64,000 bases of DNA, taken from contig NC_059503.1 of NCBI RefSeq assembly GCF_914767665.1, positions 31,124,001 through 31,188,000 of the forward strand, given 5' to 3'. The DNA comes from Harmonia axyridis. Lineage: Eukaryota > Arthropoda > Insecta > Coleoptera > Coccinellidae. A program made the position numbers and the translations under genes. Numbering within the stretch: the stretch's first letter is position 1; every line of letters starts with the position of its first letter. The notes below the pieces were generated by a model. The model was not told the origin of the DNA. It searched no databases and was given only the letters and a program-made list of their open reading frames with translations. Positions 46,852 to 57,800 of the stretch are shown here, piece by piece.

Positions 46852-48433
46852 CACTGATCAACAATTGCTAGGGATCACTTATGAACTTCTCTTCATTTGT
46901 ATTTTTTTCAAGTTATCTCGTGAATATCTGTACATTATATGTTCTCTAAGGAAAAAGTAAGATGTTTTGAGTTGATTATATCAAAGTCTTCCTCACTTCA
47001 TCGGCTCTTGATCACAAAATCGATTATTATCTGTAGGCTGTTACAGGTGGAGTGAAAAGCAATGTGGTATTTGTTATTAAATCTGTTTTTTTCTCTCGTT
47101 CAAACACATAAGGTGACAATAATTGAAGAAATGAGAACAATATCAGCTTATCAGTCATGCCGAGAAGACGTTTGGCTCCTGTGCGACTGGACCAAATCAT
47201 ACGGTGAATACAGGAAGGTTTGTCCAAGCGAGAAGTGTCCCGGCGGTTGAATGTTTCGCAAAGTGTCGTGAGTCGGGCTTGGAATAAGTTCATCCAAAAC
47301 GACTCAGTAGCTTATGTTCATGGGGGAGGTCGGCAGCGCAGTACAACAGCTGCCCAAGATCGTCTTTTGATCCTCAATGCTAGGATAAATCCCACTTACC
47401 CGGCGTCGCGGCTCAATAGATCACTGAGAGTTGCAACAGGAGTTCTAATTTCGAACCAGACTGTAAGACGACGACTACATGTTCGTGGTTTGAGAGCACG
47501 TAGGAGGGTACAACATCCCCGTTTGAATAGGAAACACCGGGTTCATCGACGGCAATGGGCTGAGGAGCACCGCAATTGGACACTTGAAGATTGGAGCCGA
47601 TGTTTATTTACGGATGAGTCTAGATTTCGTTTGGTCAACTCCGATGGACGTATTCTTGCTTGGAGGGAAAGAGGTCGAAGGTATGCAGAACAGTTTATGG
47701 TACCCACAACAGCTTTTGGCGGAGATTCTATATGTGTATGGGGAGGCATTTGTTTGAACCAACGCACAGAGTTGGTTGTTCTGCAGAACACCACCATGAC
47801 CAGCCAGAGATATCACGATATGATTATTGAACCCATAATTGTTCCGTTTGCGGCTGCCGTGGGCGAGAATTTCATTTTAATTGACGATAATGCTCGTCCA
47901 CACCGTAGTCGTCTGGTTAATGAAGCGCTAGAAACTCATGCTATTGATAGGATGGACTGGCCAGCTCGCTCTCCAGACATGAATTGCATCGAACATGTCT
48001 GGTCTGAGATGTCTAGACAATTGTCAACCTTAGAACAACCGATCAATAACCTGGAGGACCTTTCTAACGCTTTACGGGATATTTGTACGAATTTGCCCCA
48101 AAATTTTATAAATCGTTTGATCGAAAGTATGCCTCGTAGAGTAGAATGCTTGAGACGAGCTCGTGGGGGACCAACTAGGTACTAGCTTTACCGAAAGTTC
48201 GCCCTTCTTGTGGTTTCATCATAAAATTTTTATGTTATTCAAACACAGAATTTTGGGTGTTCCTAATAAAGTCTTTTTTCTCTCCAACTTTCCATTTTTT
48301 CATTCATTTCTCAAGTGAACCATATTATCAACTGAAAATACTCTGATATCTGACTAAATTTATAATCTTGGAGCGAATATTTCAGAAATAAATTTAGAAC
48401 AAGTAAGTGATCCCTATCAATTGTTGAGCAGTG
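46852..48433 (+). mobile_element. Full-length Tc1-like element
   Basis: Terminal repeats CACTGATCAACAATTG at 46852 and CAATTGTTGAGCAGTG at 48433, each next to TA. The extended inverted match includes AGGGATCACTT. The length of about 1.58 kb is typical of Tc1 elements. An AATAAA signal lies near 48265, after the transposase. Confidence 0.9.
47157..48185 (+). pseudogene. Tc1-type (DD34E) transposase with one premature stop
   Basis: The open frame from 47220 gives 321 residues: helix-turn-helix (SKREVSRRLNVSQSVVSR), an arginine-rich segment, then the catalytic acids in FTDESRF, LIDDNARPH and SPDMNCIEHVW, with 34 residues between the second Asp and the Glu. Upstream, in the same frame, ATG at 47157 starts MPRRRLAPVRLDQIIR, followed by TGA at 47205-47207, after which the conserved frame resumes. 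So the full 342-codon gene carries a single nonsense codon, unless translation starts at 47220. A young insertion. Confidence 0.88.
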
Positions 48434-49906
48434 TATCTCGATTATACGTACCTCTTCACTCGACGTAGTTTGCGAAACATCACGAGAGCGCAGCTCGATT
48501 GGTGTATAATCGAATACTCTCTATGATCTTGTGATAATATAACTGATAATTCATTCTTCTGTAATCCATTTTATTGTTTCACTTCAATTTCATCAACTCC
48601 CAGATCCCAATGTTTTCTATTGCATGCTGCAACGATATTCCAATATAAATTCCGGCTTGCGTCAGTCACCCCCTCGCTTGTTTCCGTAAAACGGTCTGCT
48701 AGAAAAGCTCTGCCAAGATGACAACAATGTATTGAATTGAATTGATTCTTCTTAAATATTGAAAAGAAAATGCCTAAAAATATACAATATTTCATCATCA
48801 GTAAAACATTTCTTGGTTCTTGGCACGAGCCAATAAACTTCAGAATTCCATCGACCCTTCCAGTTTGTTTATCAAGAAAAACTTAAACATTGCATATTGG
48901 TGAAGTGTATTTCCTCCTTCATAAAAATAACAATCTTTTTATAGCCTTACTGAATTTTTTCTATGCAGAGTATGGAACGCCTCAATTATCTCGGAAACGG
49001 ATCGTACGATTTTTTATAGTTTTTGTGATATGGCCAGTGGCGTAGCACCAAATTTGAAAATTGAATTCTAATAATAATAATATTATATAATAATATATAT
49101 TTATTCCATGAATTATAAACAATATTACATAAACATATTACAAAATCATGTTCAATCATCGGAATAAACAAAATACCTACCACAGAAGCTCTAGTTAGAC
49201 TATTACTTGTACTTGTACTAATTATTTATTTCTGAAAACTTTACCACCCTATACTCGAAAATTAAGTGAAGTCTTTTTTTCAGATTGGACCCAAAAGGCA
49301 CCCCCTTAAATATTGATACTGCATTATGACAGCCATATGAGAAGCTCGCATTTTTAATGATGTGAAACATTAATTCTCGGAAATTGATCTCAATCAAATA
49401 GAGATATTCAAAACAATCAATTATTTCTTGTTACAATCTATTACATGGCTTCACAGCATGCTAAAGAAAAATTTATATCTCCCACACATAGAAAAATGTG
49501 AGTAAATTTCGATTTTCGAAATTGAGATTTCACAAATGATCACCTACTCAGATGGAAGTACCCATCCATACCCCCTTTCAACTGAAAATCTCGTTAAAAA
49601 TCTTCGAAATTATTTTGGCATTATAATATCGAAAATTATATTCAAATAAGTAATGACCTACCTTCTTGTTTTCCACTAAATAACATTGAAGATTCAAAAA
49701 TATCAGAGGAGCTAAACGGATTAATTACATCATAGAGCTTACATTTAATAACTCAATTTGAACTCCTGAAATCCAAAAACACTAGGAAGTGTCACGTGAC
49801 CCAGTTCTTTTTTTTTCTCTTTGATGTTGGACAATGCAGGGCCGATCAAAAGTTCATCTATGTATTATTGGATCATTGGCAGAGGAGGAGCGTTAAAATA
49901 CATGTA
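48434..49906. other. Intergenic between Tc1 and TIR elements
   Basis: AT-rich. A CAGTGGCGTAGC motif near 49035 resembles a hAT end. No gene apart from the doubtful ORF at 48571-48798. Confidence 0.3.
48571..48798 (-). CDS. Hypothetical short ORF with hydrophobic N-terminus
   Basis: A 75-codon minus-strand frame. It starts MMKYCIFLGIFFSIF, which could be a signal peptide, and the rest is soluble with three cysteines (CC pair and AACNR). I recognise no family. The splice context and transcript are unknown, and chance is a serious alternative in this AT-rich repeat field. Confidence 0.2.
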   Translation of the reverse strand: MMKYCIFLGIFFSIFKKNQFNSIHCCHLGRAFLADRFTETSEGVTDASRNLYWNIVAACNRKHWDLGVDEIEVKQ

Positions 49907-50683
49907 CAGGGTGGGCAAATAAGCGAGGTAAGCGGCTATATCTCAGGATCCACTCATCGTAGAGACTTGCGGTGAAAAATTTTACCACTAAAGTGAACAA
50001 GAGAACACACTGGAAATTGTTTTGAAGTTCATACCTCTACCGCTAGAGGGCGTAATAGCTACCGTCGAGTAAAAAAATGAATTTTCCTCGAAAACGTTTC
50101 ATATGATGTTGAAGAAAAAATATCATCACCGTAATCCTTGGAAAATTCTCTATCTTTTAAAATTGTCACTTTCGATTTTACGACATCAAATAAGGGTAGG
50201 TGAAAGGGAGAAATCTGACTGATTGAAACGCCTGTAACTTCAGTTTGGCTCAACATTTTTGAGCAAATTAGATCTCGTCTGAAAGATAATGTTTTGTCGA
50301 TTGAGGACAAAAAATACTCATGATAAATTTGTTTTTGCTGCTTTCGATAGGGGGCGCTAAGTCAGAAGTTCATTGTTTTGTTCATTTTGCTCCGAAATTT
50401 CAAATGTAATGATAGGATTTTCTCAACAGAAACAGAAATTCCATCAAATTCGCAAAGCGATAATTTCAGGCGTTCTGAAGTTATGGCCGAAAGAAGATAT
50501 TTTTCTACTGATGCACTGTGAAAAACCAAATTGTGTCTTTAGGTTCTGACAGAAACATAAATTCCATCAAATTTGTATGAAAAAACCAAAAGGTCGCAAA
50601 GCGATAGCTTCAGGCGTTCTGGAGTCTCTGCGATGAGTGGATCCTGAGATATAGCCGCTTACCTCGCTTATTTGCCCACCCTG
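49907..50683. mobile_element. Complete CAGGGTGGGC-ended TIR element
   Basis: CAGGGTGGGCAAATAAGCGA at 49907 and its complement ending at 50683. The ends stay inverted-identical for more than 45 bp (through GGATCCACTCATCG). 777 bp, no transposase. The truncated copy in FAS-B intron 29 (35041-35300) gives the family a second member. Confidence 0.9.
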
Positions 50684-51470
50684 TACAGGATGTCCCAAAT
50701 TGGATGCTCACTGAGAGCATCTCGAGAACTTTAAACCTTGGAGAAAATTCTCAAAGGTATCCCGATCTCATTTTTCGAAATAATAAGATATCAGTAATCA
50801 GAACGTACATATCTTGCTTCGTTTCTGAAAAAGACTGTTTCAAATATTTCGTTATATGGTTATATTTTGGTTTCTCTTCGAGGGTACATGCAATAGATAT
50901 ATGACCTTGAGACCCTCGAATCTGCTAGGTCAAAATGGCAGCTACGTTGCCAGATCGAAAAATTAGTCAGGCATTTGAAGTAAAGCAAGAAATATTTCAC
51001 CAGTTCTCGCCATCGGTAGCGTCAGTTATAATAATTAATATAATAGCTTACCTATATCTCTGAATATTTATTGTGATTCTAAATACGATTGTTAATGCAA
51101 CAAAAAAATTAATCCTAGCAGCCAAGTTGATTATGGAAATGCATTGGAAACTCAGGGAACTTCAAATGGAATAGTTAAGAAAATATATAATCAAATTATT
51201 CCAACATGATAATTAATTTACGTATATATTTTTATAAACTAACTGTAATTATGTATTTTTCGTGAATCAAACAGAACGCTTGTTAGCAGAAGTGAAGGTT
51301 TTTTTTTTTGCTTAGTTCTTTCCTCTGTAAGTTCTACGAACTAATTGATTAAAATATTCAAATAAATTTTCTGAAATAAATGTTTCTTTAGAGGAAGATT
51401 ATTGAAAAATTGCAGCTCCGAATTTAATGGTGGTAACATATCAACATGATGAAAATAGACAAAAAGACTT
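50684..51470. other. Decayed repeat DNA
   Basis: TACAGGATGTCCCAAATTGG starts at 50684, and GGCAGCTACGTTGCC near 50937 matches the end of the foldback family seen near 42085 and 42960. No gene. Confidence 0.4.
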
Positions 51471-51640
51471 GTGGAGTGGAGACCAAGACATGAGGCCTAT
51501 AGAAGTAAAGGACAATATCCTAGTCGGAGGACAGATGACATCAAAAGAATTCCTGAAACTAGATTCAGGTGGCATGAAATCAAACAAGATGGCTACAGCA
51601 GTGGATAGGATATGCTTGATGAGGATGATGAATATATCAT
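51471..51640 (+). pseudogene. LINE 3'-terminal coding remnant
   Basis: In one frame it reads VEWRPRHEAYRSKGQYPSRR followed by TDDIKRI, the usual C-terminal tail of non-LTR retrotransposon ORF2 proteins (xxWRPR...GRPxxRWxDDI). A stop follows near 51604, then a short ATC-rich 3' end. Heavily truncated. Confidence 0.55.
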
Positions 51641-51894
51641 CATCATACAGCCCTCCACTTGACATAAGCCTACCCTACTGATATCTCATCATTTCGAAAA
51701 AAGAGATCGGCGGTTCTCGAAGATTTATTCACCTATCTCATAGCTCAGAAATGCTTTCAGTGAGTATCGAATTTGACACACCCTGTTTACATGTATCACC
51801 GAATAAAGTCGAATTTTCAAGAAAAAAATGTGTTTTTACTGGTTAGATGTTATTTCTTCGACTAGTATGTTCGCCATAAGTATTCCATTACACT

Positions 51895-52093
51895 CAGTGG
51901 CTGTGCCAGAGTGAGGCCAGGGGGGACAATTCCCCTCTAAATTTTTGATGCCCCTCTGAAATATCGCATCAGCAAAAGATACAATATGAATTTAACGACA
52001 ACTTGATGGACCTGAAAATCTTGGCCCCCCTTGATAAATCCTGAACCCTCCTTGTCCCCCCCACCCTATTCTTGAAAGCTGGCGTCGCTACTG
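51895..52093. mobile_element. hAT-like MITE
   Basis: Ends CAGTGGCTGTGCCAG and CTGGCGTCGCTACTG (inverted, 199 bp total), with G/C-rich subterminal runs typical of small hAT derivatives. Flanking octamers ATTACACT and ATCACTCT are similar, not identical. Confidence 0.6.
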
Positions 52094-52139
52094 ATCACTC
52101 TGTACGTTGTTGGTATACAGGTACGTTGATGTATACAGG

Positions 52140-52512
52140 TCCGGAACAGGTTAACAGGAAACCGGGATAAATATCCGAAAAACAGCTGTTCAAGACGCAG
52201 AGATGCTGGCTCGGCTGTGACGTTCCCGTATTAATCTGTTCCAAAATTAACCACACTGACTAACGCGAGTAGAGTGAGTTTCGGAGCTGAACGCAGAATA
52301 AACGCTGCATAACCAAAGCTCCCTTTCAATATAACTATCATATGTATTTTTCTTGAATAAATCGGGCCCTGGAGCTGAATTCTGATTTTCCGGAAAAGTA
52401 TAGCTGACAAAATTTGGAAGTGGGTTTGAAGTTAAGTTTAGTGTGTGCTGCGTGCATAAAAATAGACCAACGTGTGTATATTGTTTGGCAACCGATGTGT
52501 TCTAGAAAATAG
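52140..52512 (+). promoter_or_regulatory. Possible 5' region or non-coding first exon of the calcium channel gene
   Basis: A locally less AT-rich, non-repetitive stretch ends AAAATAG followed by GTGAGA (donor-like, near 52511), 2.3 kb upstream of the acceptor at 54802. It could be a 5' UTR exon. Only context supports this. Confidence 0.2.
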
Positions 52513-53900
52513 GTGAGAATTTTGAGAAAAAAATTATTATTTTCGAAGCTTGACGAATAATTTTGTTTTATTCCACTTGCATTAATTATAACAATATTGT
52601 GTTTCTCTGATCGTATTCTGAAAACATTTATAGGTTTAATAATTATTTGATTGTTCGAATGTTATTTTGATTTAACTGGCATATTTTCCCTTATATCATA
52701 TTTGATATTTTATGATTCAGTTTTCATATTAACTTCTTTCAATTTTAATTCATTCAGGTAAATGGATAAAAGTCGAAAAAATATATTTTCATCATCATGA
52801 GTACTAATGAAATCATCTTTTAACCAGAACTGTTTTGCGGACGTTCAAACGTTATTTCGTCTTTCACGATTCCATGTTTGATGATTCATTGTTCATATAA
52901 ATTCGGATGATGATGTTAAAAATTTAGAAATTTAAAAATATAAATTTGTGATTCCACTTTAAGTAAACAAACCTCATCAATGGACTCTTTAAAGGATCAC
53001 TAAGATCTCATATATGAAACATATGTTCTCAATTCTCAAAAATTGTGGTCCAGCATGCCTGACTTATCTGAAAGTGTAGTTATTAGTTTTTTATGTTTAT
53101 TTCATATCATGAGATATTATAGGTGGTCAAAATTTAGTGACTTAATGAAGGGTCAATTTGTTTTGTTTATATCTTTTTACTTTTATGTGGTTAAGTTTGA
53201 ATAGCTAGGATAGACTTCGTCACATCATTGTAATCACAAAATTGTTATTTTTTATTGTGCTCAATGTTTAATTTAACTTTCGATAAAGGCGATGTACACT
53301 TATCATTATTATTATTATTATGATAAAATCAGTATCGTAAAATGTGGAGAATGCACCTTCAGAAAAATATTACACTAATCACTACATTGAACACCTTGTA
53401 ATCAAATATTTATAATTTTCAAATTGATCCATTTCTTCGTAATTCAAAAATTGTCATTTTTCCAGATCGCTATCCTCTTACTATAGATGGAAAATGGAAA
53501 TACTTAACGAATTAACTATACTTAATTCACTTACCCTAAATACCTAATAATAATAATAATAATAAAATGAATTAACTATACCTAATTTACTTCATTAAAA
53601 CAAAAAACTTATTTGCTTTCCAAATCAAATTGAATTTCATCATTTTCGAAAAGGTTTATATCTTAATATCTAGTTCGGAAAGAGATAGAAATCTAACATT
53701 TTATAATGTTACCCTATTGCTTGAGCAATACGTACCAGATAAAAAATATTTTTGGTCACACATGGTATTCAGTTTTTTTTTGGACCCGACTTTGTTCCTT
53801 CTATTGTACCTTTTTTAATTTTTTGGGATTTTTAGATGATGGTTGAAGGATAGTTCATTCAAACCGTGACGTTATTTAAAAAATAATGATAGTTTTCTAC
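52513..53900. other. AT-rich DNA upstream of the channel gene
   Basis: Contains (ATT)n and (AAT)n microsatellites near 53305 and 53548. No gene or element delimited. Confidence 0.35.
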
Positions 53901-54005
53901 AGGGCCATTGCTTGCCAAACTGGCGCCTTAGGTAGAGACCCAATTTCCCACCCTAACAGAAGCTAACTCTCCTATCAAGCGAAAAAATTTAAGGCATCCC
54001 TTTGA
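53901..54005. repeat. Fragment of the 38672-39958 hAT-like family
   Basis: ACAGGGCCATTGCTTGCC, GTAGAGACCCAATTT and CACCCTAACAGAAGC match the right end of that element in inverted order. Confidence 0.5.
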
Positions 54006-54863
54006 AAATTTTTGATCATAAAAATATTCATTAACAAGAAACCAACAATTAAAAACCTGTACTTAAATTTAATTCAATTTCAGGATTGGCGAGAAGGAAA
54101 TAAAAAACCTTCTTATATTTATTATGAAGGATAAGTTGCAAATCGGGAAATGGGATCGTTTCTCATATATTTTACAGTCTATTCTGAGGAGTCAACATTC
54201 TGATTGAAGAATTGAATAGAAAAATAATACAGAAGCCGCCCCAAAGAGGCAATAAAATTGAACTACAGGGTGTTACATTCGAACCAATTGCCGCTAGACA
54301 ATAAGTATTTTTGATAATATTGTTAATTTAACTAATGAAAAATGTTACGCGTTACTTAATGAGCACACACAAAACTATTGTATTTTTGTCCACCCTGTAC
54401 CTATTGGACAACATGTGATACTTTTTTGGAATCCGCTCAGCTAGAGTAATCGGAAAATTCAGACAAATAGGGGGTGTTCCATTAAAAAAAAAATGACGAT
54501 GACGCCATTACTCGAAAATAATTCACCCTGTAAAATCGACGTGTTTCAGGATTATTTATTAAAATGGTCTGTTTAGCTAAAATGAATTTGTTCCATACTT
54601 TACGGACAAAGTGTATATACAATTTTTGATACCAAGCTTCCAATTGTTTTGTACAGAATGTCCTGGGAAATTTCGAAATTAGAAGAAATGCATCTTTGAA
54701 AATTATCAATCAAATATCAGTTTTTTATTTTGTTTCTCATAATCTATGAATATTTTTAGGTTAGGTTCCTACCTTTGGATAAGTTTTTTTTCAATATTGC
54801 AGAACACTATGCCAATGGTTCTGGTTTTTGTCCGACCCTGACTTGAAGTTTATTTAAAAAGCC

Positions 54864-57800
54864 ATGGAAGGCGTTGTAACCAACAGCCTGACACCCGGAC
54901 AAGCTGCAGCAGCTCAACCAAATGGGCCTTACTCAACAACAGTTCAACCGAAGAGACCTGCTCGTAGAGGTCCCAAGGCCATTCCAGAAAAACCAGCACG
55001 TGCTTTTTTCTGCCTTACACTGAAAAACCCTATCAGAAAACTATGCATCAACATTATAGACTGGAAGTATCCTTTAATTCAAACATTACCTCAACCATTA
55101 CCATATCATTTGAATAAATCAATGAAATTTTGCTTAAAACTGGATATTGTTCATCTAGATGCACACCAAGAATTCGATTTTTTGTCAACATATCGACTGA
55201 ATTCGATGCCTTTTTGGGACAAACAAAATTTTATCTCTTAGTTTTCCTAAGAAATGTGAGCTGACTTGTACAGAAATTTTCAGTTCTTGTTCCTCCCTTT
55301 TATAGTGTTAGTTTCAATAAAACGCTTCGAGTTCTTTGACGGTCTGTCTCAGTGTTAGTGCTTAAGAGAGGAGTAGATCTATTGTCTTCTGCAAAATTTT
55401 AATTTTAACATTTTAATGTTGACGCGAGATACCTGCCATAACAATATTTTTCTGATCGTCCGATTCTAAAGCATAACTTAGATTTTTTTGCTTTGTGGGC
55501 AATCAGTTAGTTAAATGAATCACTATCTCCCATATTATGATAACATATCTGTCTTTTATACTACATAGGCGTACAACTTTGCTTCCGCCGTTTTTATGCG
55601 AAATTAGATTGTAAAAAAATGGTGCGACATTTATGATTCAAAGTATTGTCCATCGCTGGCCACTACTTTCTCTCTTCTAACGGTCAGCGTACGAGCCCGC
55701 GTTGAACAAACGGGTCATATTTTGAAGCGATCTAATTTTTACTTCTTTATAAGACCGGAAGTGCTGGTCAGCCAGGTCATGTGCCATTGATCGAAACAAG
55801 TGATAGTCTGAGAGAGCAACGTCTGGAGAATACAGCGGGTGGAGTAGAACTTCCCATTTCAACGTTTCCAAGAATTTCTTGACCACTTTCGCAACATTGT
55901 CATGCAGTAATATCACATTATTATGTCTCTCTTTGTATTGCGACCGTTTTTCTTTCAATGCTCGGCTCAAACGCATAAATTGCGTTCGATAACAATCGCC
56001 TGTGATTGTTCGAGTCGGTTCTAATAACCCATAATACACTACGCCGAGCTGGACCCACCAAATACTGAGCATGGCCTTGGAACCGTGAATATTCGATTGG
56101 CAGTCGATGTGGAAGCATGGCCGGGATATTCCCATAATTTTCTGCGCTTGGGATTATCGTAATGATCCCATTTTTTGCCTCCAGTCACAAAGCGAAGCAA
56201 AAATCCCTTTCGTCTTTGCCTTGCAAGCAACTGTTCACAAGCAAACAAACGCCGTTCAACATCTCTCGGCTTCAACTCGTACGGCACCCAATTTCCTTGT
56301 TTCTGAATCATTTTCATGACTTTCAGGCGTTTTGAAATGGCTGGTTGCGTCAATCCCAATGATCTTGCCAATTCTTGTTGTGTTCGACCTGAGTCTTGAT
56401 CAAGTAATGCTTCCAAATTCCAATTCTGTATCTACGAAAACCTTCTCTCTATTCAATGATTATAATCGTTGCAAAAAAAAAGTAAATATACTAAACTATC
56501 ACTTTAGAGTTGTTATTATACATTCGAAAAAAAATATTATCAGTAATATTAAAATCACTAACAATCACTTTCCAGAAGTAATATCAATCGAAAAGTTCAT
56601 ATTGTTCTAGATGTTTATACTTTTCAATAATATTTATCTGTAGGTATAGTCGGTTGAATAGGAGACACATTGGTAAATCGCTAGATATTCGTTGAGTTCT
56701 CGAAGTTCCTGGATTGTTTTCGTTAACGAACATAACAGATTATTGAAGGCTCATATTTTCCTGTTAATCGATTTTTCAATGTACTTCTCAGCCACAGTTG
56801 AAGGTTGTCAACCCCAAGTCTCGCAAGGAAGCAAATCTTTTCCATTTTCCACCGACATTGTTGCTGACGATCAGCATGAACTATGTAGGTTCAGTGAAAT
56901 CTTGGGAGTTTTGCAGGTTCAAAAATTTTGCAATTCTTTTCGGTATGCCACCGATTTTGCCTAAATTTTGTATAATGCATTTTTCAATGTGAAACACAAC
57001 AAACGATTTTCTCCTTTATTTTTTGTTGTTGTTGAGGTCTTAGGGCTATTTATTTATAATTACGTAGGTACTGAAGTTACAACCTTCCTCTGTTACGAAT
57101 ATTCTCTTTCATAGCTAGAAAACTTTGGATCATTGAGAATCAGCTCCATAATGTTACAATTCATACTGCAAGCTTTTTCAGATAAGTATACTGGGTGTTT
57201 CCTAATTGAATGCCTATATTTATGCGGGTGATTTTTGGGCCCATTTTGAGAAAAACTTCATATGAACATATGTCCTAAACGTCTTACCTTTTGAGATACA
57301 GGGTGGTAAAGTTTTCAAAAATAAAAATAATGAAATCTGTATTCTACTATGAGCTTTATTTTCTTAAATTTTTTTAGTCCAACGAACGGTTTTCATCTAA
57401 AAAAAGAAAATCTATGGTGATATTGTCAAATGTATGTATTAACGATATTTTAAGATCATGCAGAGAAACAGACGCATTGTGGCGTACCATCAATGTCTGG
57501 CAAAATAGGCAGGTCGAATTACGTGTACGAACGCCACTGGTGGAAATTAAAAAAAGTGATACATTAAAAAATACCTCTTGATTCATTGTACATGTATGAT
57601 GAATTTCATTGAAATATCTGAAGTGGTATTGTAGATATTAATAATAAATGATTTATTTTTGAAATTTTTACCAACCTATATCTCAAAAGGTAAGACGTTT
57701 AGAACATATGTTCATAAGAAGTTTTTTCCTTAATATGGGCCCAAAAATCACCCCCATAAATATTGACATTCAATTGGAAAACATCCTGTATACAGGAGGA

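Noticed and set aside
47543..47816. Minus-strand frames inside the Tc1 transposase
   Set aside because: Antisense shadows of the DD34E coding sequence.
56798..56992. 64-codon frame LKVVNPKSRKEANLFHFPP... in channel intron 1
   Set aside because: It reads like protein in part, but I cannot place it in a family and it does not fit the phase or content of the channel gene.
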